Source: Sternotherus odoratus (taxonomy: Eukaryota > Chordata > Testudines > Kinosternidae). Taken from it: a DNA stretch of 64,000 bases. Shown here one piece after another: positions 1 through 12,758 of this stretch. Made by a program: the position numbers and the translations under genes. The notes under the pieces are model-generated. The model made no database searches. It had not been told where the DNA came from and worked only from the letters and a program-made list of their open reading frames with translations. The stretch is from assembly GCA_032164245.1 (NCBI GenBank), contig JAVMKO010000002.1:96609340-96673339 (forward strand), in the 5' to 3' direction. The number at the start of each line of letters is the position of its first letter. Within the stretch, counting starts at the first letter, position 1.

Positions 1-476
1 TGTAGCACCTTAGAGACTAACCAGTTTATTTCAGCATAAGCTTTTGTGGGCTATAGCCCACTTCATCGGATGCATAGAATGGAACAGAAGTAAGATGCAT
101 TTATACACTCAGAAAGAAGGAAAAAAAAGTTTTACATTAGCACACCAATTCTAAGAGGCTGTTAAATCTGGATGGGCTATTATCAGCAAGAGAAAAAAAT
201 ACCTTTTGAAATGGATTTCTGTGTCTGGCCCATCCAGATTTCTGTGATAATGGCCCATCCAGATTTAATAGTCTCTAGAATTGGTACGCTAATGTACAAC
301 CTTTTTTTTCTTCTTTCTGTGTGTATAAATGCATCTTACTTCTGTTCCATTCTATGCATCCGATGAAGTGGGCTATAGCCCACGAACGCTTATGCTGAAA
401 TAAACTGGTTAGTCTCTAAGGTGCTACAAGTATTCCTGGCTTTCTTTACGGATAGACTAACATGGCTGCTATTCTT
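1..476. repeat. Long inverted-repeat (palindromic) interspersed element
   Basis: Positions 1 to about 165 are nearly the reverse complement of about 265-429. The left arm starts TGTAGCACCTTAGAGACTAA and the right arm ends TTAGTCTCTAAGGTGCTACA, and both include the block GGGCTATAGCCCAC. The centre (about 170-260) itself holds a shorter inverted pair around TCTGGATGGGC. The right arm continues to about 476 with GATAGACTAACATGGCTGCTATTCT, matching the opposite end of the copy near 11476. The left end is probably cut by the window edge. Family name not determined; abundant in turtle genomes to my knowledge. Confidence 0.75.
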
Positions 477-1836
477 GAACCTGTATTGAATGGCCATCTC
501 TTTGAAAAGGAGATACTGCCCAGTTGGCTGCCTCTACCTGTCTCCGAGGCAGTGGAAACTACTGCTGTACCTGCAAATTCATTGCCAGTAGGGTTTCCTA
601 AAATTGTCTCATGGAAACTATTCCAAATGAACCAATCTTCTCAGCAGAGTAGAATTATCCACTGGCCATTTGAGCATTGGAATTTGGAATATTTGCAGCA
701 CCCAAGGGAAGAGGGCACCGGGGTCCAGGGAGGGACTCTGGGCCAGCAGCAAGCGGGACATCGGCCTGCAGAGGGCACTCCAGAGGCTGGGACGAGCTAA
801 TTGCCTGGACTGACCAGCAGGAGGCGCTGCGGGGTGAGTCGCCGCCCTGCTAAGGGGTCGCTCTGAATAAGCAGTTTGGAGCTCTGGCTATACCAAGAAG
901 TTTTACCCACACATTTCCATGTGGGCGACCACCAAGTTCAGTACAACTGGTGGAAACTCTAGTGCAGACTTGACTGGCAGCTGGATCCATTTTTTTCCAT
1001 TGGGTCAGTGAAACCTGCTTTTCAATAGGCTTATCTAATATCAGAGTAAAACACAATGGAAGCTGCCTTGTCTACATTTGACCTCGCACCTGTGCTAACA
1101 CTAGCTCAGCTGAACTGGTGGTAGCACCAATAGCAATTTTATTTTGTAAAGATTGCTCCATTTAGACCTAGCTGGCGCAGCAAAATACAAGGGGCATCTT
1201 GTAAATGCAAAGTTTCCTATTGGAAACTACAGTTCGGCCTAGTTTGAGGACACCAGTAGTTCTAAAACTGGAGATGAGACCATATGGTAAGTGCATCTTC
1301 AGATGACTATGGCAGCAGAGGTGTACACTGTACGATCCAGAACATGAAGTGGGGCAAACAAATAACAGACTGCCTGTTCCCAAGAGCTCACACTTTCAAA
1401 GGTTTGAATGGGCATAAGACAATATGACGCAATGTGGAATGAACCCGGAATGGTATCTTTAAATATGGACTTCTGTATATTCAGTGGTGCAAGTAGAACT
1501 CATTTCTTGCTGGTACTGCATTCATGGGAGGGACACAAGGGGGTGGTACGTGACCTCTCTACATGACCCTCCATGTGACTCCTCCCCACCCCCACCCCCA
1601 GCCCTCCCTCTCCTCCGACACCCCCCTTGTATATACAAACATCAACATGCTTAACTACTCATTTCCCCCCCACATATGTAGTATTCAGTCTGTTTATATG
1701 GAATATGAGAGTTAGGTAAGGAGCCATTTCAGTATCTGTCTGACTTATTAAAAGGCATGTTTTAAGTAGAACTGTATTCTAAACTGCTTTATGGTATTGT
1801 ACCAAAGCACTGATTTTCAATAGGGGATTCAACTTC
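477..1836. other. Unannotated intergenic DNA
   Basis: I see no gene, TIR pair or recognisable repeat here. The short open frames look accidental. Composition is mixed, with a C-rich patch near 1575-1665. Confidence 0.6.
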
Positions 1837-1844
1837 CTTTATAG

Positions 1845-2301
1845 CAGGGGTCTCAAATTCAAATGACCATGGGGGCTGCATGAGGACGAGTGCACTGGCC
1901 CGAGGGCTGCATCACTGACACGCTGCCCTCGCTCCCGCGAAGTGCTGCCCCAGCTTGTACATTGAGGCCGCAGCAGCAGCTCCTTGAAGCCAGGGCTTGG
2001 CAACGGCCCAGCCAGGGCGCTTCACAGGAGCCCTCTGCAGCGGCGGCCAGGAGCGGTAAGTCTCCCGCAGAGGGCGGTGGGGAGCCTGGCTTACTGCTCC
2101 TGGCCGTCACTGCAGAGGGCTCCTGGGAAGCGCCGCCCCAGCTCATTCATTGAAGCCGCAGCAGCAGCGCTTGGTAGCTAGGGATCGGCAGTGGCCCAGC
2201 CAGGCAGCAGAGAAGCTTCCGCTTCTGGCCCCTCCCTCCCGGAAACTGCTATGGGGGGCGGGCTCCAGGGAGCTTCATTGGCCGCATGTTTGAGACCCCT
2301 G
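1845..2301. mobile_element. hAT-type nonautonomous DNA transposon (MITE), GC-rich core
   Basis: The terminal inverted repeat is CAGGGGTCTCAAA at the left and TTTGAGACCCCTG at the right. It is flanked by 8-bp duplications CTTTATAG (1837-1844) and TTTTATAG (2302-2309), 7 of 8 identical, diagnostic of hAT elements. The 457-bp interior is GC-rich with imperfect repeats around GCCGCAGCAGCAGC and GGCCCAGCCAGG. Apparent open frames on both strands come from this composition and are not genes. Confidence 0.88.
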
Positions 2302-2309
2302 TTTTATAG

Positions 2310-3762
2310 GAACAGAACAGACTCCTGAAACTCTTACCAGTCGACAAAAGTGGTCCATAGTCATGCAAATAGTTACATTGTCTTCAATGGCATTGATCAA
2401 ATGATTAAGGGTTTGCAGGATTAGTTTCCAACTTTGTTAATTGTTCTGGATGAGACTGACAATGCCTGAGCTATCAGATCAGATGGAGCTTCATTTGAAC
2501 AAAGGTTGGCAGATGCGTGATAAGTCTTAGCTCTGTTGCTAAGATGAGGAACATATTTTCAACAAAGTTCTTGGCATATTCCTGAGGCAGCTGATTTAAG
2601 GCCATCAGTGTCCCTCATTATAATGTTCACTTACAGTTTTCTTATCAACAGAGCTGGAAAATTAGGCATTTTTTTTCTTTGTTTTGCTATTCCAGTTAGC
2701 AAAATACACGTTAGACTAGTTTGGCTGCAAAGGAGAATTCTAGATACACTGGGGACAACACCTGATTCCCATCACGCTGTCGAACTGGGCTGACATCAGC
2801 ATCCAAACATCCTCTGGCCAGTGCATTCCTCCTCTAATTATATGGATTTGATGTGATACAGTATGGATGTCATGGATAATTCAGACTAATGTGGAGAAAC
2901 AGAATAAAAAATACTGTTTAAACACCTTCTGTCCCCTGCCCTCTGGAGGGCTCCTGACCAATGTAACAGCACAACACATGATAACAAACGTAAAGAAAGC
3001 CTTTGTTTGTTAGCATATGTATTGTGCTGTTAAAGCCATTTAAAGAATGAATGTCCTCCCTAGCCTTTAAGGAGCACAGCGCGGGTCCATGTCTTTCCGG
3101 TACCCCATTCCTGCTAAAAATCTCTTGCCAGTGGGTACCACCCTATTTGCACTCCTACTTGCACTCCTGTGTATATTTATCTGCATATTGACATATGAAG
3201 GGAAACACTCAACATCTGACCAGTCTTGCTTAGATTTCCTGCAATCAATCTCAATTTTAGGACCACTTCTTGCCACAGAAATCCCACTACTATCATTGGG
3301 AGTGACACGTAGAGCTTGAAATGAAGAGAGACTGAGAGCTATAGCATCTATCACCTTCTAACAGGCCAGTCACATGTTTCCAGAAAACTTATGTTTTCAC
3401 AGTATCTAATGCCCCTTCATAGTTCTTAATGACATCTTCCGCATCACCCTCAGGCTCATTCTTTGGAGATGAGCCTTTTGTGTTTCTCTTGCCAATATCA
3501 GGTTATAAAAATGGGGTACAGGGTTCTCATAATGGATTTCAGTGGAGCTAACCAGGGATCAGTAGATCTTTTACAAGGAATATAAAGAGATTGTAAAGAG
3601 AAAGCACTGCGCACATCACAAGACAAAATTTCAGCCCTCCATTTTTAAAATAAGCATTTTCATTTACAATTAAAGCAGAAAAGGAAATCCTGGTACCAGA
3701 AATATTTGATCCTGCAAATTCATATTTCCAGAGAGTGGAGTCCTTCCCCAAAATTTAACTAA
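2310..3762. other. Unannotated intergenic DNA
   Basis: No gene or recognisable element. Short overlapping open frames near 3067-3354 on both strands lack any recognised domain. Confidence 0.55.
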
Positions 3763-4042
3763 GGTCTTGTCCACATTCAGAGTTGCACCAGTCTATCTTA
3801 AATTCAGTTTAAAAATGGATTTATTTAAAAAAAAACAACTCAGTGTGGATTCTCTTAGATTTAAAAGAGATTTATCTCATTTTATCTTCAATCAGTTCCT
3901 TAATGAATTAAGCTACATTGAGATAAGACTGGTTTAAACTGGATTAACAATATCCATCTAAGGTTTGGAACCAGTTTAACTAAATCAGTTTTAAAATTAC
4001 ACGTTCGTTAAACCAGCACAACTTTGATTATAGACAAAACCC
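3763..4042. mobile_element. Probable MITE with diverged TIRs
   Basis: The left end reads GGTCTTGTCCACATTCAGAG. The reverse complement of the right end reads GGGTTTTGTCTATAATCAAA, and both go on into AGTTG and a C-CAG/C-TGG block. The interior is rich in TTTAAA and CAGTTTAA blocks in both orientations. Target-site duplication not resolved; ends are approximate. Confidence 0.5.
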
Positions 4043-6267
4043 AAACTGAACACAGAGCAGCAAAGGGCAGATCTAAAAACTGATAGGAGATCTTCTTTTT
4101 TGATGTTAGTGGGGTTTGGATCAGAAAGGACCTGGCATTGCCCTTTTGCATTTCTTTCCAGAACTGTATCTATTCTCAGAAGAGTTGGCACAAAGTTTGC
4201 TGGCACAAATATGGTATGTTCTGTTATAAATAAGGAAAAGTAACTAATTAGGACTTTACCTTTCATTTCTGTAGCCCTGTGAATGACATCTTTGCCTTCA
4301 GACTTTTATATTTATTTCTAGCTAGTTTCCAAGGAGAAAAAAAAGAAGCAACAGGTTTTTATCACAAAGGAAGCATTCTGTAGATGTATATGAGGCAACG
4401 TAGAAATGCCCATTTCCTCTTTCCAGAGGAGGGACTGACTGCACATTCATCGCCAAGTTGCTAGTATCTTAATACCACTCATATGTGGTGAAGAGAGTGG
4501 GCAGCCCACCCAATCCTGTTTATCTACAAAACATTCAGGATTGAGAGGGTTTCATGATGATGAGTAGGTGGCATTTCCAAAGCTGGAAATAACGTGTAGT
4601 TTTTGCTGGACACAGTGAGCAACTATCAGTATATACACAAGTGTGTGTGTGTTAGTAAAACAGTGGAAACCAAGTATATAAAAATAAACAAGCTATAACA
4701 AATCCGTTGCCATTAGAACGTCACATTTCTCACTCTGCTGCACCTCACAGTAAACTGGAATTTCACAGCAACTTAATGGATAAAACCCAAAGCTTTCATC
4801 TCCATACACACAGACCCAGTTCAGTTAAAGAAGAATCCCTATTGGCTGTCAGCAGTTTAGGGCCTATGGGTCTGAATCTAACCAATTGGAGACGGTGATA
4901 CACAAAAGGCTAGGCAGTTCATCACCATTCATTACATACCTTTCCTCTCTATGACTAATTTGTAGGGAATATTCACAACTAACTCCTGTTGGGCACTTAC
5001 AGTACGCTGCCGTGGAGCAAAGTAAGGTGTTGATTAATCACATACAATATAAATTGCATTTTTATAAGAATGGAAGGACTTCTTTTTGCCTTATCGACAA
5101 GTAGGATTATTTTCTCAAAGGATATTTCACAGTCCAAAGTGTAAGAGTGCTCCAAGGTGTGAGAAATATGATCAAACAATGAGGGAACTGTGATGCAAAG
5201 CAATGTCTATGCAATATACAGAAAATAGCACTAAGGTGTAATTTAGCCACATGCCACCATATTTCCCTCATCTAACAACGTGGGTCAAACTCAAGGAACT
5301 CTGGTATTAAGCCTAATATGGACATGGCCTAGAACAGTACAAATAAAGAACTATGCAAGTCTTGCTTCCCACTGAGAGGTATCTGGGAACCTGGAAGTGG
5401 GAATATCACATGGTTTTCAGGCACCTACAGTCAACCCTGGGTATATTCAGGGGACTGAGTATTAAACTCGAGCAAGGATGAAGTTCAGCCCAGTGACTTT
5501 AAGTGAAATTTATTAATATCATCTTTGGCATGTTACATTGTTGCCTGTCCTAGCAGTGCCCAATCACCTTCTATGTAAAACAATTGAAATAGTGAAGTCC
5601 TTAGTGGACTTCATGGAGTCTCTGGCACGTCTCTTTTTCGTGGGGTGGTCTTGGTTTTAGTCTCTAAGGCAAGTGGATTGCTCCTAGGAAAGGTACTGGG
5701 ATAGGTATTATCCTTCAGCTTAGCTACATCAGTGATGAGGTCCTCTGGGTAGGTTTGCACCATATATTACTTAGGTCACAACCCCCTCTCAGCAATGGCA
5801 ACTGCAGCAGCTCCCAATGTTGGTGATAGGATAGAAAGTTCATGCCTAGGAAAACCACAATACCCACTGTCAGAGCTCTCTTGCACAAGCATAGATAGAA
5901 AAAAAAAAGGGGGACTTCTCCTCTTGAGAGGCAGTCACCATACGTGAGAGTTACTCACACACACAGTGCAGAATAAACCTCTTGGTGTCTCTCCCATGGC
6001 AGAAAATAATACAGTGGAGATTCTTCTTCTATTTTACTGCCTGAGAGAAGCAAACAACAGATGTGTGGGGAAGGAAAGAGAGGGAGGGAGAGAAAGGAAG
6101 AGACTAACTAAGGAAGAAAAGAAGAGGAGGAAAGTCAAGAGGAGGAGGCAGAAATACCAAGAATATGGTTGATGTTCTAAAGGTGTTTGTCCATCAGTTA
6201 CTAGACAGTGGATCAGCATGATAGGAATCAAAATTTCAGGACTGTCAAAACATGGAATGGGTATGGC
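4043..6267. other. Unannotated intergenic DNA
   Basis: Mostly unique-looking AT-rich sequence. There is a purine-rich (GGA/GAA) run at about 6070-6150 but no supported gene. Confidence 0.55.
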
Positions 6268-6380
6268 TAGGGTGACCAGATGTCCTGATTTTATAGGAAC
6301 AGTCCCAATTTGGGGGGGTCTTTTTCTTATATAGGCTCCTATTACCCCCCAACCCCTGTCCTGATTTTTCACATTTGCTG
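6268..6380. mobile_element. Short MITE, TAGGGTGACCAGA family, right end lost
   Basis: The copy starts TAGGGTGACCAGATGTCC and runs through TTTCACATTTGCTG, where the terminal TCTGGTCACCCTA seen in the other copies is missing. Sister copies lie at 27737-28780 (interrupted) and 46245-46364 (opposite orientation). Confidence 0.8.
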
Positions 6381-9300
6381 GTATGCAGATTCAGAACTAA
6401 CATTCCAGAGGAAATAACTGGAAACAAAAAGAGAAACCAGACTCTTATATCACACTACACTGAAAGACCTGGTCAACTATTTTTTCCTCCCTAATGAGAT
6501 TAAAAAGGACATCGATATTGCTCTATAAAGGATACCACATGTGATGATAATGAACAAATGGAGTAGCAGCCTTTGCTCAGTGCATGAACTTCGAAGCTGG
6601 GCTTTTCAAGACAGCCTGAAAGGAATTTCTTGCAAACTGAAACACATTTGATCCAGAGTCCTTCATATGCACCGAATACAGAACTTCAATGCCATGTTTA
6701 CTGCCACTTTGTAGATTGAAACCCCGCTTGAATATATGGTATTTCCCATCTCCAGTATTTGACCAAAAGCCATGCTGATAATTTCTCTCATTGTTCTGCC
6801 GGATCTGCAGTCATTGTCCATGTTGAGCACCTGTTTGTTTATAAGAAGAATAAACAGAAGTCATTCAACCACAGCACTGATATCTTCAGCTGGAAATAGG
6901 CACCATATTATTAATATTCATTTTACAGAGAAGAAAGGGAGCATATACTTAAGTGATCCTGCTTTAATAAACGAATCAGGCCACCAGGTGGTGCTTTGCT
7001 CTAAAGTTAGATTTCAGGAGACTGGCATTGTAGCAAATGTAGGCTGCTTCATTTGCATCAACAAGTTACCTGTGGGATTAGTTTAGAACAACTCTGTCAT
7101 TACAATCACTACACATGCCCTTCCTGTGATGACAGATGAAGGGTGAAAACACGAAGCAGCTGAGCCTTCCTAGCCGTTTTCACCACAGTTTTGCTAGGAA
7201 ACACCCCCCCGTCCCCCCTTCTTTAACCAAAGGAAACCTCTGCAACTAGAGAGCACCTGCACAGGGCCAGAGATCTGCTGTATGGATTTAAGGCCTGACC
7301 CAAAGCCCGCTCTGGTCAGATGGAAGACTTCCTCCTTCCATGGCTTTTACAGGCTTTGGATCAGGCCCTCCCTCCTGAAAGCAAGCAAAGATGGTGGCAA
7401 ACACCCAGCCTGCTGTTTTTAAGTTAATGGAGAAAAAACAACAACAACAGGTCAGCTAGAGAATCAGTGTCGATTACGAGACTTAACATGGATCCTTCTC
7501 TCCTCAGCGACAGATGAAGGGCCAGAGACAGCTGTAGAGACTGGGGGCCCCTTTTTCTCTTGCCTACAGCCTGTTTTTGCCATTTGGATGGCAGAAAGGG
7601 GTTACAAACTAGGCAGAAACTGCCCCAGGAAATATCCATGGTGCAAGTGGTATCCCCAGACAGTGTAAAGCTGCTGAAACTGCTTTGCACCCTCTCCCTC
7701 TTAGTCCACAGTGTAAGGGACGGGACTGGGAGAGGGCCTGGCTGGAACATGGTACTGGGGCCACTGCAGCCAGAGCATTAGTTAGGACAGCCCTGAGTAC
7801 CATAGAGCAGACGCGGGGTCTGGATATTACACTGTGAACGTGACATGCTTGACATCATTGAGGAAGGAGAGGTGGATTCTGAGCGTTTGCATAGTCACTT
7901 GCTAACACAGACACTCATGCCAATGCCCACGCACACAGGGGAGACAGCACAGGCCCCTGTTTGAAACAAGCTCTTTGTCACACTCTTACCCCTCCATCTG
8001 CAAAGTATTTCATGGGCCCCCGGATCTGTTGCTGCCCTCGAAGTCCTTGAGAATCAATCAAAGGGCTGAAACCCCACACAGCTCTTTGAACGTGTTCTCC
8101 ATGGGCTGGAAAGAACGTGGCGCTCTGCCTGCTGACTTGGCAGAGCTGTCCATAAAGACTGCAGCACCCCCAAGACAAATTATGCTGGTGGTAGTGTCCT
8201 CTATGTGGTCAGAGACAGACATATTTGCACTTGGGCTTCTCCCTTACCTCTTGGTGCGTTCATTGGGTCATTTGTTTGGGGCGCTGCTCTGAACAGCTCT
8301 GCAATGGAAACATCCAGGAGGGAGAGCAAAGCCAGGAGAAGAAGGGTGATTGTGTCCCAGATGGAAGGAGGTGTGAGGAGAACCACCTCACAAATTCATT
8401 CACGAGGCAGGAAGTGTCCTGCACTGGTGAACATCTTCCACGACAAGCACGGGATCAGCTAAAGGATTGGTTCTCAGACGTGTTCTCCAGCTGATCCCAT
8501 GCTAGAGCGTTATGTGGATTTGGGCTGGATGTCCTGCATCAGGTCCTTTGACCTATTAATCCTTCAAAAATGACCTGTTTCCTCTTCATTCCCATCCTTC
8601 CAGTTCTTGGGGGGGGGGGGGGGGTAGGTTCTTCTCCCACAACATTTTTAGAGAATCTGCAGTATTGACACCAATGGGAGTAGTCACAGAGTAAGGCACT
8701 GTGAATTATGGGTAAGGGTGGGCAGACTGAGGCCCTGGATGTTTTAAAGGGATGTACGCACAACTTAGTCCTTTAAAAATAAGCCATTGGGTAACCATTT
8801 CCCTTCCTGTACATTAATTAAACATTTGATCCATCAGAGTGGAGTGCTGATTGATCACATGGTTCACCAGGAAAGAAAATGACCCATTGCTATCAGAGCT
8901 TGCAGCCATTCTCCGTGACCAGCTCTCACTCATATGCTCCCTGGGAGACTCAAGGATGCTGCTGCCCTAGGAGGCCCTATCTTAAAGATGGGAAGAAGTC
9001 CCAGCAGTTACAGGTTTACTCTCAGGGCGACCTGTCCAGTCCCACATCAAGTTAGCATAAAAACTGAGCACCCTGTTGTGGATCAGGAGGAGTGTAACAC
9101 AAGGGGTGATTTTGTTAGCATGGAAGTGGTAGCTAGGGTATATGAGAAGCACGTTCGGAAATACATCCGCCTAAATCCACACGCTCATTATAATCTTTTC
9201 CGTGGGAGGGAATATTAATGATGCCTCAGCCAGTACAAGATGAGCCCACGCCAGGTTCTCTCCCAAACAGTGATTTCTGCTATTCTCTCTTTTTCTTGGC

Positions 9301-9599
9301 CTTGGCTTCCCCATTGTCTCCTCCATTACCATTTGCTAGAATAGCACGACTGCAGGAGACCCCTTAGATGTCTGCACACTTACGCTGAGGATAAATATTT
9401 AGTTTTGGCTTTGTGTCCCTGGACTTGGCTTCTCCATACTGCAGATGCACTTGTTGTCCCTACCAAGATCATCACTGAGCCCGTCTGCGGGAGAAAGGGC
9501 CTCCATTTAGAAAAGGACATAAACACAAGCACACAAAAGTTAATGCGGCTTAAACATATGATACGTTATGCATGTGGTTAAATCCTTTTTTGAGTAGGG
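6381..9599. other. Unannotated intergenic DNA
   Basis: No gene recognised. A poly-G run of 16 bases lies at 8609-8624. Several open frames of 60-110 codons between 7424 and 9218 occur on both strands, lack recognised domains and overlap one another. Confidence 0.5.
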
Positions 9600-9770
9600 A
9601 TGACAAACATAGGCTTGAATGCTTTCTTGAACTGGAGCCTTTGTTTATTGAATAGACTGCTTGCTTTATACAACATCATGAATGGTTTAGACACAACACA
9701 TCCTGCATCTTGGCATTGGGTTAGATTAGATGGCCCTTGGGATCCCTTCTAACTCTATGGTTTTAAGAAC
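9600..9770 (+). mobile_element. CR1 LINE 3'-end fragment
   Basis: The segment ends with a degenerate CR1 tail: GGTTAGATTAGATGGCCC, then CCCTTCTAACTCTATGGTTTT. This matches the common CR1 pattern of 'gactagatgacc... ccaaccctatgattctatga'. The 5' limit is uncertain. Confidence 0.65.
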
Positions 9771-10116
9771 CTTTGACTTGGCTGTTTCTAGGATTAAAAG
9801 GAATCTGAACATTTTCTTAGCTTTCAACAAGAAAGGGGTGACATGCCCACCTCTCTTTGAATGCTGTAGAGCTCACCCTCAGTTTTGGAGGGTTGTGGGG
9901 GCAAAGTTTGATCTAGTCGGAAGGCACACAAAAATCTGAAAGCTGTGGATTGAGGTGAAGAATGCATTGTATGATGTTTAGCATATGATCATGTGAACTA
10001 CCAACAGACAGATAGAGAAGAAGGGGGAAAATCCATTGTCCATTGTATAGTTATTTAACATTCAGCACCAGGGAACAGAGTGTGTAGGGAGGAGTGGAGT
10101 TATCTTGGTTCCCCCG

Positions 10117-10117
<1 letters not shown>

Positions 10118-10201
<84 letters not shown>
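10118..10201. repeat. (CA)n microsatellite, about 42 units
   Basis: An uninterrupted CA dinucleotide run of 84 bp. It produces artificial Thr-His or Cys-Val open frames. Confidence 0.98.
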
Positions 10202-10204
<3 letters not shown>

Positions 10205-10770
10205 CTCCTTTACAAATAGATCACCTCCAACTTCCTCTCCTCCAGGACCTACAGATTTCTTAGCACAGCACAAAAGGTTGGTCCAGTTTAGCTCTACAAG
10301 TAAAACCTTGTCAAGATCACTAATTTTGAGCTGACCTCTAGCCCACACAGTAGCTCTGTGCTGTCTAATAGAGTGAAGACAATATTACCTGGTACAGTTC
10401 TCACGCTCCTATACAAACCTGTGATGAAAGAATCCACAGATCTAAAGCAATTACTCTGTAGGGCTTGTAAAAATTCTCTCAAGGCTTTGTCTTAATGAAG
10501 CATATCAAGTGTGACATATTATATATGTTCATAATTAAAATTGCTGCATGAATATTTAAAGAAAAATTATGATCCTCTCCTCATCTACTGTGTTGCCCAG
10601 AAGTTGTGTTTTGTGTTATTTGGAAACCCCCGTCTCCCACAACAAAACCCCCAAAACAAAACAACAATCTTCCTTCCCAGCCTGTAGGAGAAATAGCGTA
10701 ATTATACATTTCTGTTTGCTTACATGTGTGTGTGTGTGAGAGAGAGAAGGGGGGAGGAAGGGAGTGTTAT
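10202..10770. other. Intergenic DNA with small simple repeats
   Basis: AT-rich DNA with a short (GT)n/(GA)n tract at about 10724-10746. No gene seen. Confidence 0.55.
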
Positions 10771-10887
10771 GGTTGCCAACCCTCCAGGATTGCCCTGGTC
10801 TCTGCAGGAATAAGAGATTAATCTTCAGCTAAAAATTATGTCATGTGATGAAGCCCTCAGGAATATGGCCAACCAAAATTGGCAACC
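10771..10887. mobile_element. Small MITE with GGTTGCCAAC termini
   Basis: The left end is GGTTGCCAACCCTCC and the right end AAAATTGGCAACC, giving imperfect terminal inverted repeats around a 117-bp element. The target duplication is not clear. Confidence 0.65.
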
Positions 10888-11475
10888 TGTGTGTGTGTAA
10901 GTGTGATCTGTTATGGCAAACCCTCTGCAGTCTACCCAAGCAGAATCAGGCTCAGTTAGGAAGCCAATAGCAAACTCACACTCATTTCCAGAGCAACACA
11001 TACACACATTAGCCCCATTAATTAGCTAAATCAAAAGGGAATGAATCAGAAGGGACAAGAGAGGCATCCAGACAGCATACTGGAAACCTGACACTTCATC
11101 CCCAGAAGAGACCTGGACTCCACACTCTAAGAACTTTATTATGCCCAGCCCTGTGCAGAAGGTACAGCAGAGAAAGAGGGGGTAACAAGGAGCCATTCTA
11201 CTTTGCATACTCTCCAGATACAGTGGCAGCATAGGGTCTGCTTCAAGCCAATGAAACTTCAGCCCTCACCTCCCATAGCCCTATGCTGGGGAAAGGGTGG
11301 CACGTTGCTACGTTCTCTTGGGATTTCTGGTGGCCTTAGGCACAGTGGGCCTGGACCACCTCTCATTATACTGGTGGAAGTCAGAAGTAGCTCCACTGAA
11401 ATCTATGGAACCACACCATAAATGGATGTAAGTGAGAGGCGAATTGGACCGAATGCTTCCAGCAATTCTTCAAGT
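10888..11475. other. Unannotated intergenic DNA
   Basis: I see no gene or clear repeat. The short open frames have no recognisable product. Confidence 0.5.
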
Positions 11476-11612
11476 ATCAGAGGGGTAGTCGTGTTAGTCT
11501 GTATCCACAAAAACACTGAGGAGTCCAGTGGCACCTTAAAGACTAACAGATTTATTTGGGCCTAAGCTTTTGTGGGTAAAAAAACAACAACAACACTTCT
11601 TCAGCAATTCTT
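11476..11612. mobile_element. Fragment of the interspersed family seen at 1-476
   Basis: It starts TATCAGAGGGGTAGTCGTGT and includes GTGGCACCTTAAAGACTAAC, TTTATTTGGGC and AAGCTTTTGTGGG, in the same order as one arm of the palindrome at 1-476 and its flank. The copy stops after an (AAC)n stretch. Confidence 0.7.
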
Positions 11613-11684
11613 GCTAAGGTAAGTACAATTCCACACCCTTCCTTACGGCAGTCTATGGCTTCCTAGTGCCATTTTGCCCTACAC

Positions 11685-12750
11685 CAGGGGTCTCCAAACT
11701 ACGGCCCGCGGGCCGGATGCGGCCCGCGAGGCCCTCTCATCCGGCCCGCGGAGATCTTTTTGGCTCCGCGCTGGGGCCTGGAAGCGCCGCGCGGGCCGCC
11801 GCCGCCAGCCGCGGGGCCTGGAAGCGCCGCGCGCTCGGCCGCCGCCGCCAGCCGCGGGGCCGGGAAGCGCCGCGCGCTCGGCCGCCGCCGCCAGCCGCGG
11901 GGCCGGGACGCGCCGCGCGCTCGGCCGCCGCCGCCAGCCGCGGGGCCGGGACGCGCCGCGTGCTCGGCTGCCGCCGCCGGCCAGGGACAGCTCAGAGCTG
12001 GGGCCGGGACGCGCCGCACCGCCACGCAGTTGCAGGGGGCGAAACAAGGAGCCACCCACTGCCAGGCGGCGAACCGGTCTGTGGGGAGAGACCGGGTTGA
12101 GCAGGTCAGTTGGGGGGGTGAGAGACCTGGCTGGGTGGGTCATTTTGGGGGGGGGGGGTTGGAGGAAAGGAGGTTTGGGGGGGAGAGACCTGGCTGGGTG
12201 GGTCATTTGGGGGGGGTTGGAGGAAAGGAGGTTTGGGGGGGAGAGACCTGGCTGGGTGGGTCAGTTGGGGGGTTGATGTGTAGTGTTCATGTGTAGTGAA
12301 CAGGTGTTCATGTGTGGTGTTCATGTGTAGTGTTCATGTGTGGTGTTCATGTGTAGTGTTCATGTGTAGTGAATAGGTGTTCATGTGTAGTGTTCATGTG
12401 TAGTGCTCATGTGTAGTGTTCATGTGTTCATGTGTGGTGTTCATGTGTAGTGAACAGGTGTTCATGTGTGGTGTTCATGTGTAGTGTTCATGTGTAGTGA
12501 ATAGGTGTTCATGTGTAGTGCTCATGTGTAGTGTTCATGTGTAGTGAACAGGTGTTCATGTGTAGTGTTCATGTGTAGTGTATCAATGTGTTATTAAATA
12601 ATAACTGAATAAAATAATATTAAATAAATAATTAAAAACAACATCCATGTTTTGATTCTTTTTTATTTGGACCTCGAGTGTGTTGTCGGCCCCTGAACTG
12701 CTATTTGATAGTTAATGCGGCCCTCGGGCTGAAAAGTTTGGAGACCCCTG
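11685..12750. mobile_element. hAT-type MITE with three internal tandem arrays and a perfect 8-bp TSD
   Basis: Termini are CAGGGGTCTCCAAACT and AGTTTGGAGACCCCTG, and the identical duplications CCCTACAC lie at 11677-11684 and 12751-12758. The interior has a GC-rich array of 4-5 units (about 11760-12005; CGCCGCGCGCTCGGCCGCC core). A G-rich array of about 3 units follows (12105-12270; GAGAGACCTGGCTGGGTGGG core). A GTGTTCATGTGTAGT minisatellite completes it (about 12274-12585). Long open frames of 100-200 codons in this region are products of the GC-rich array. No transposase remains. Confidence 0.95.
12274..12585. repeat. Minisatellite, TGTTCATGTGTAGTG-type units
   Basis: About 20 copies of a 15-21 bp unit mix GTTCATGTGTAGT, GTTCATGTGTGGT and AACAGGTGTTCATG variants in a higher-order pattern. 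It lies inside the hAT MITE. Confidence 0.9.
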
Positions 12751-12758
12751 CCCTACAC

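Noticed and set aside
10080..10348. Open frames with Thr-His or Cys-Val runs
   Set aside because: Translation of the (CA)n microsatellite.
11666..12296. Overlapping open frames of 100-200 codons on both strands
   Set aside because: All lie in the GC-rich tandem array of a hAT MITE. Frames are open on both strands because stop codons are rare in this composition, and the proteins are Arg/Ala/Pro repeats.
12274..12585. CRISPR-like array
   Set aside because: Repeat units are contiguous with no unique spacers, in a vertebrate transposon; it is a minisatellite.
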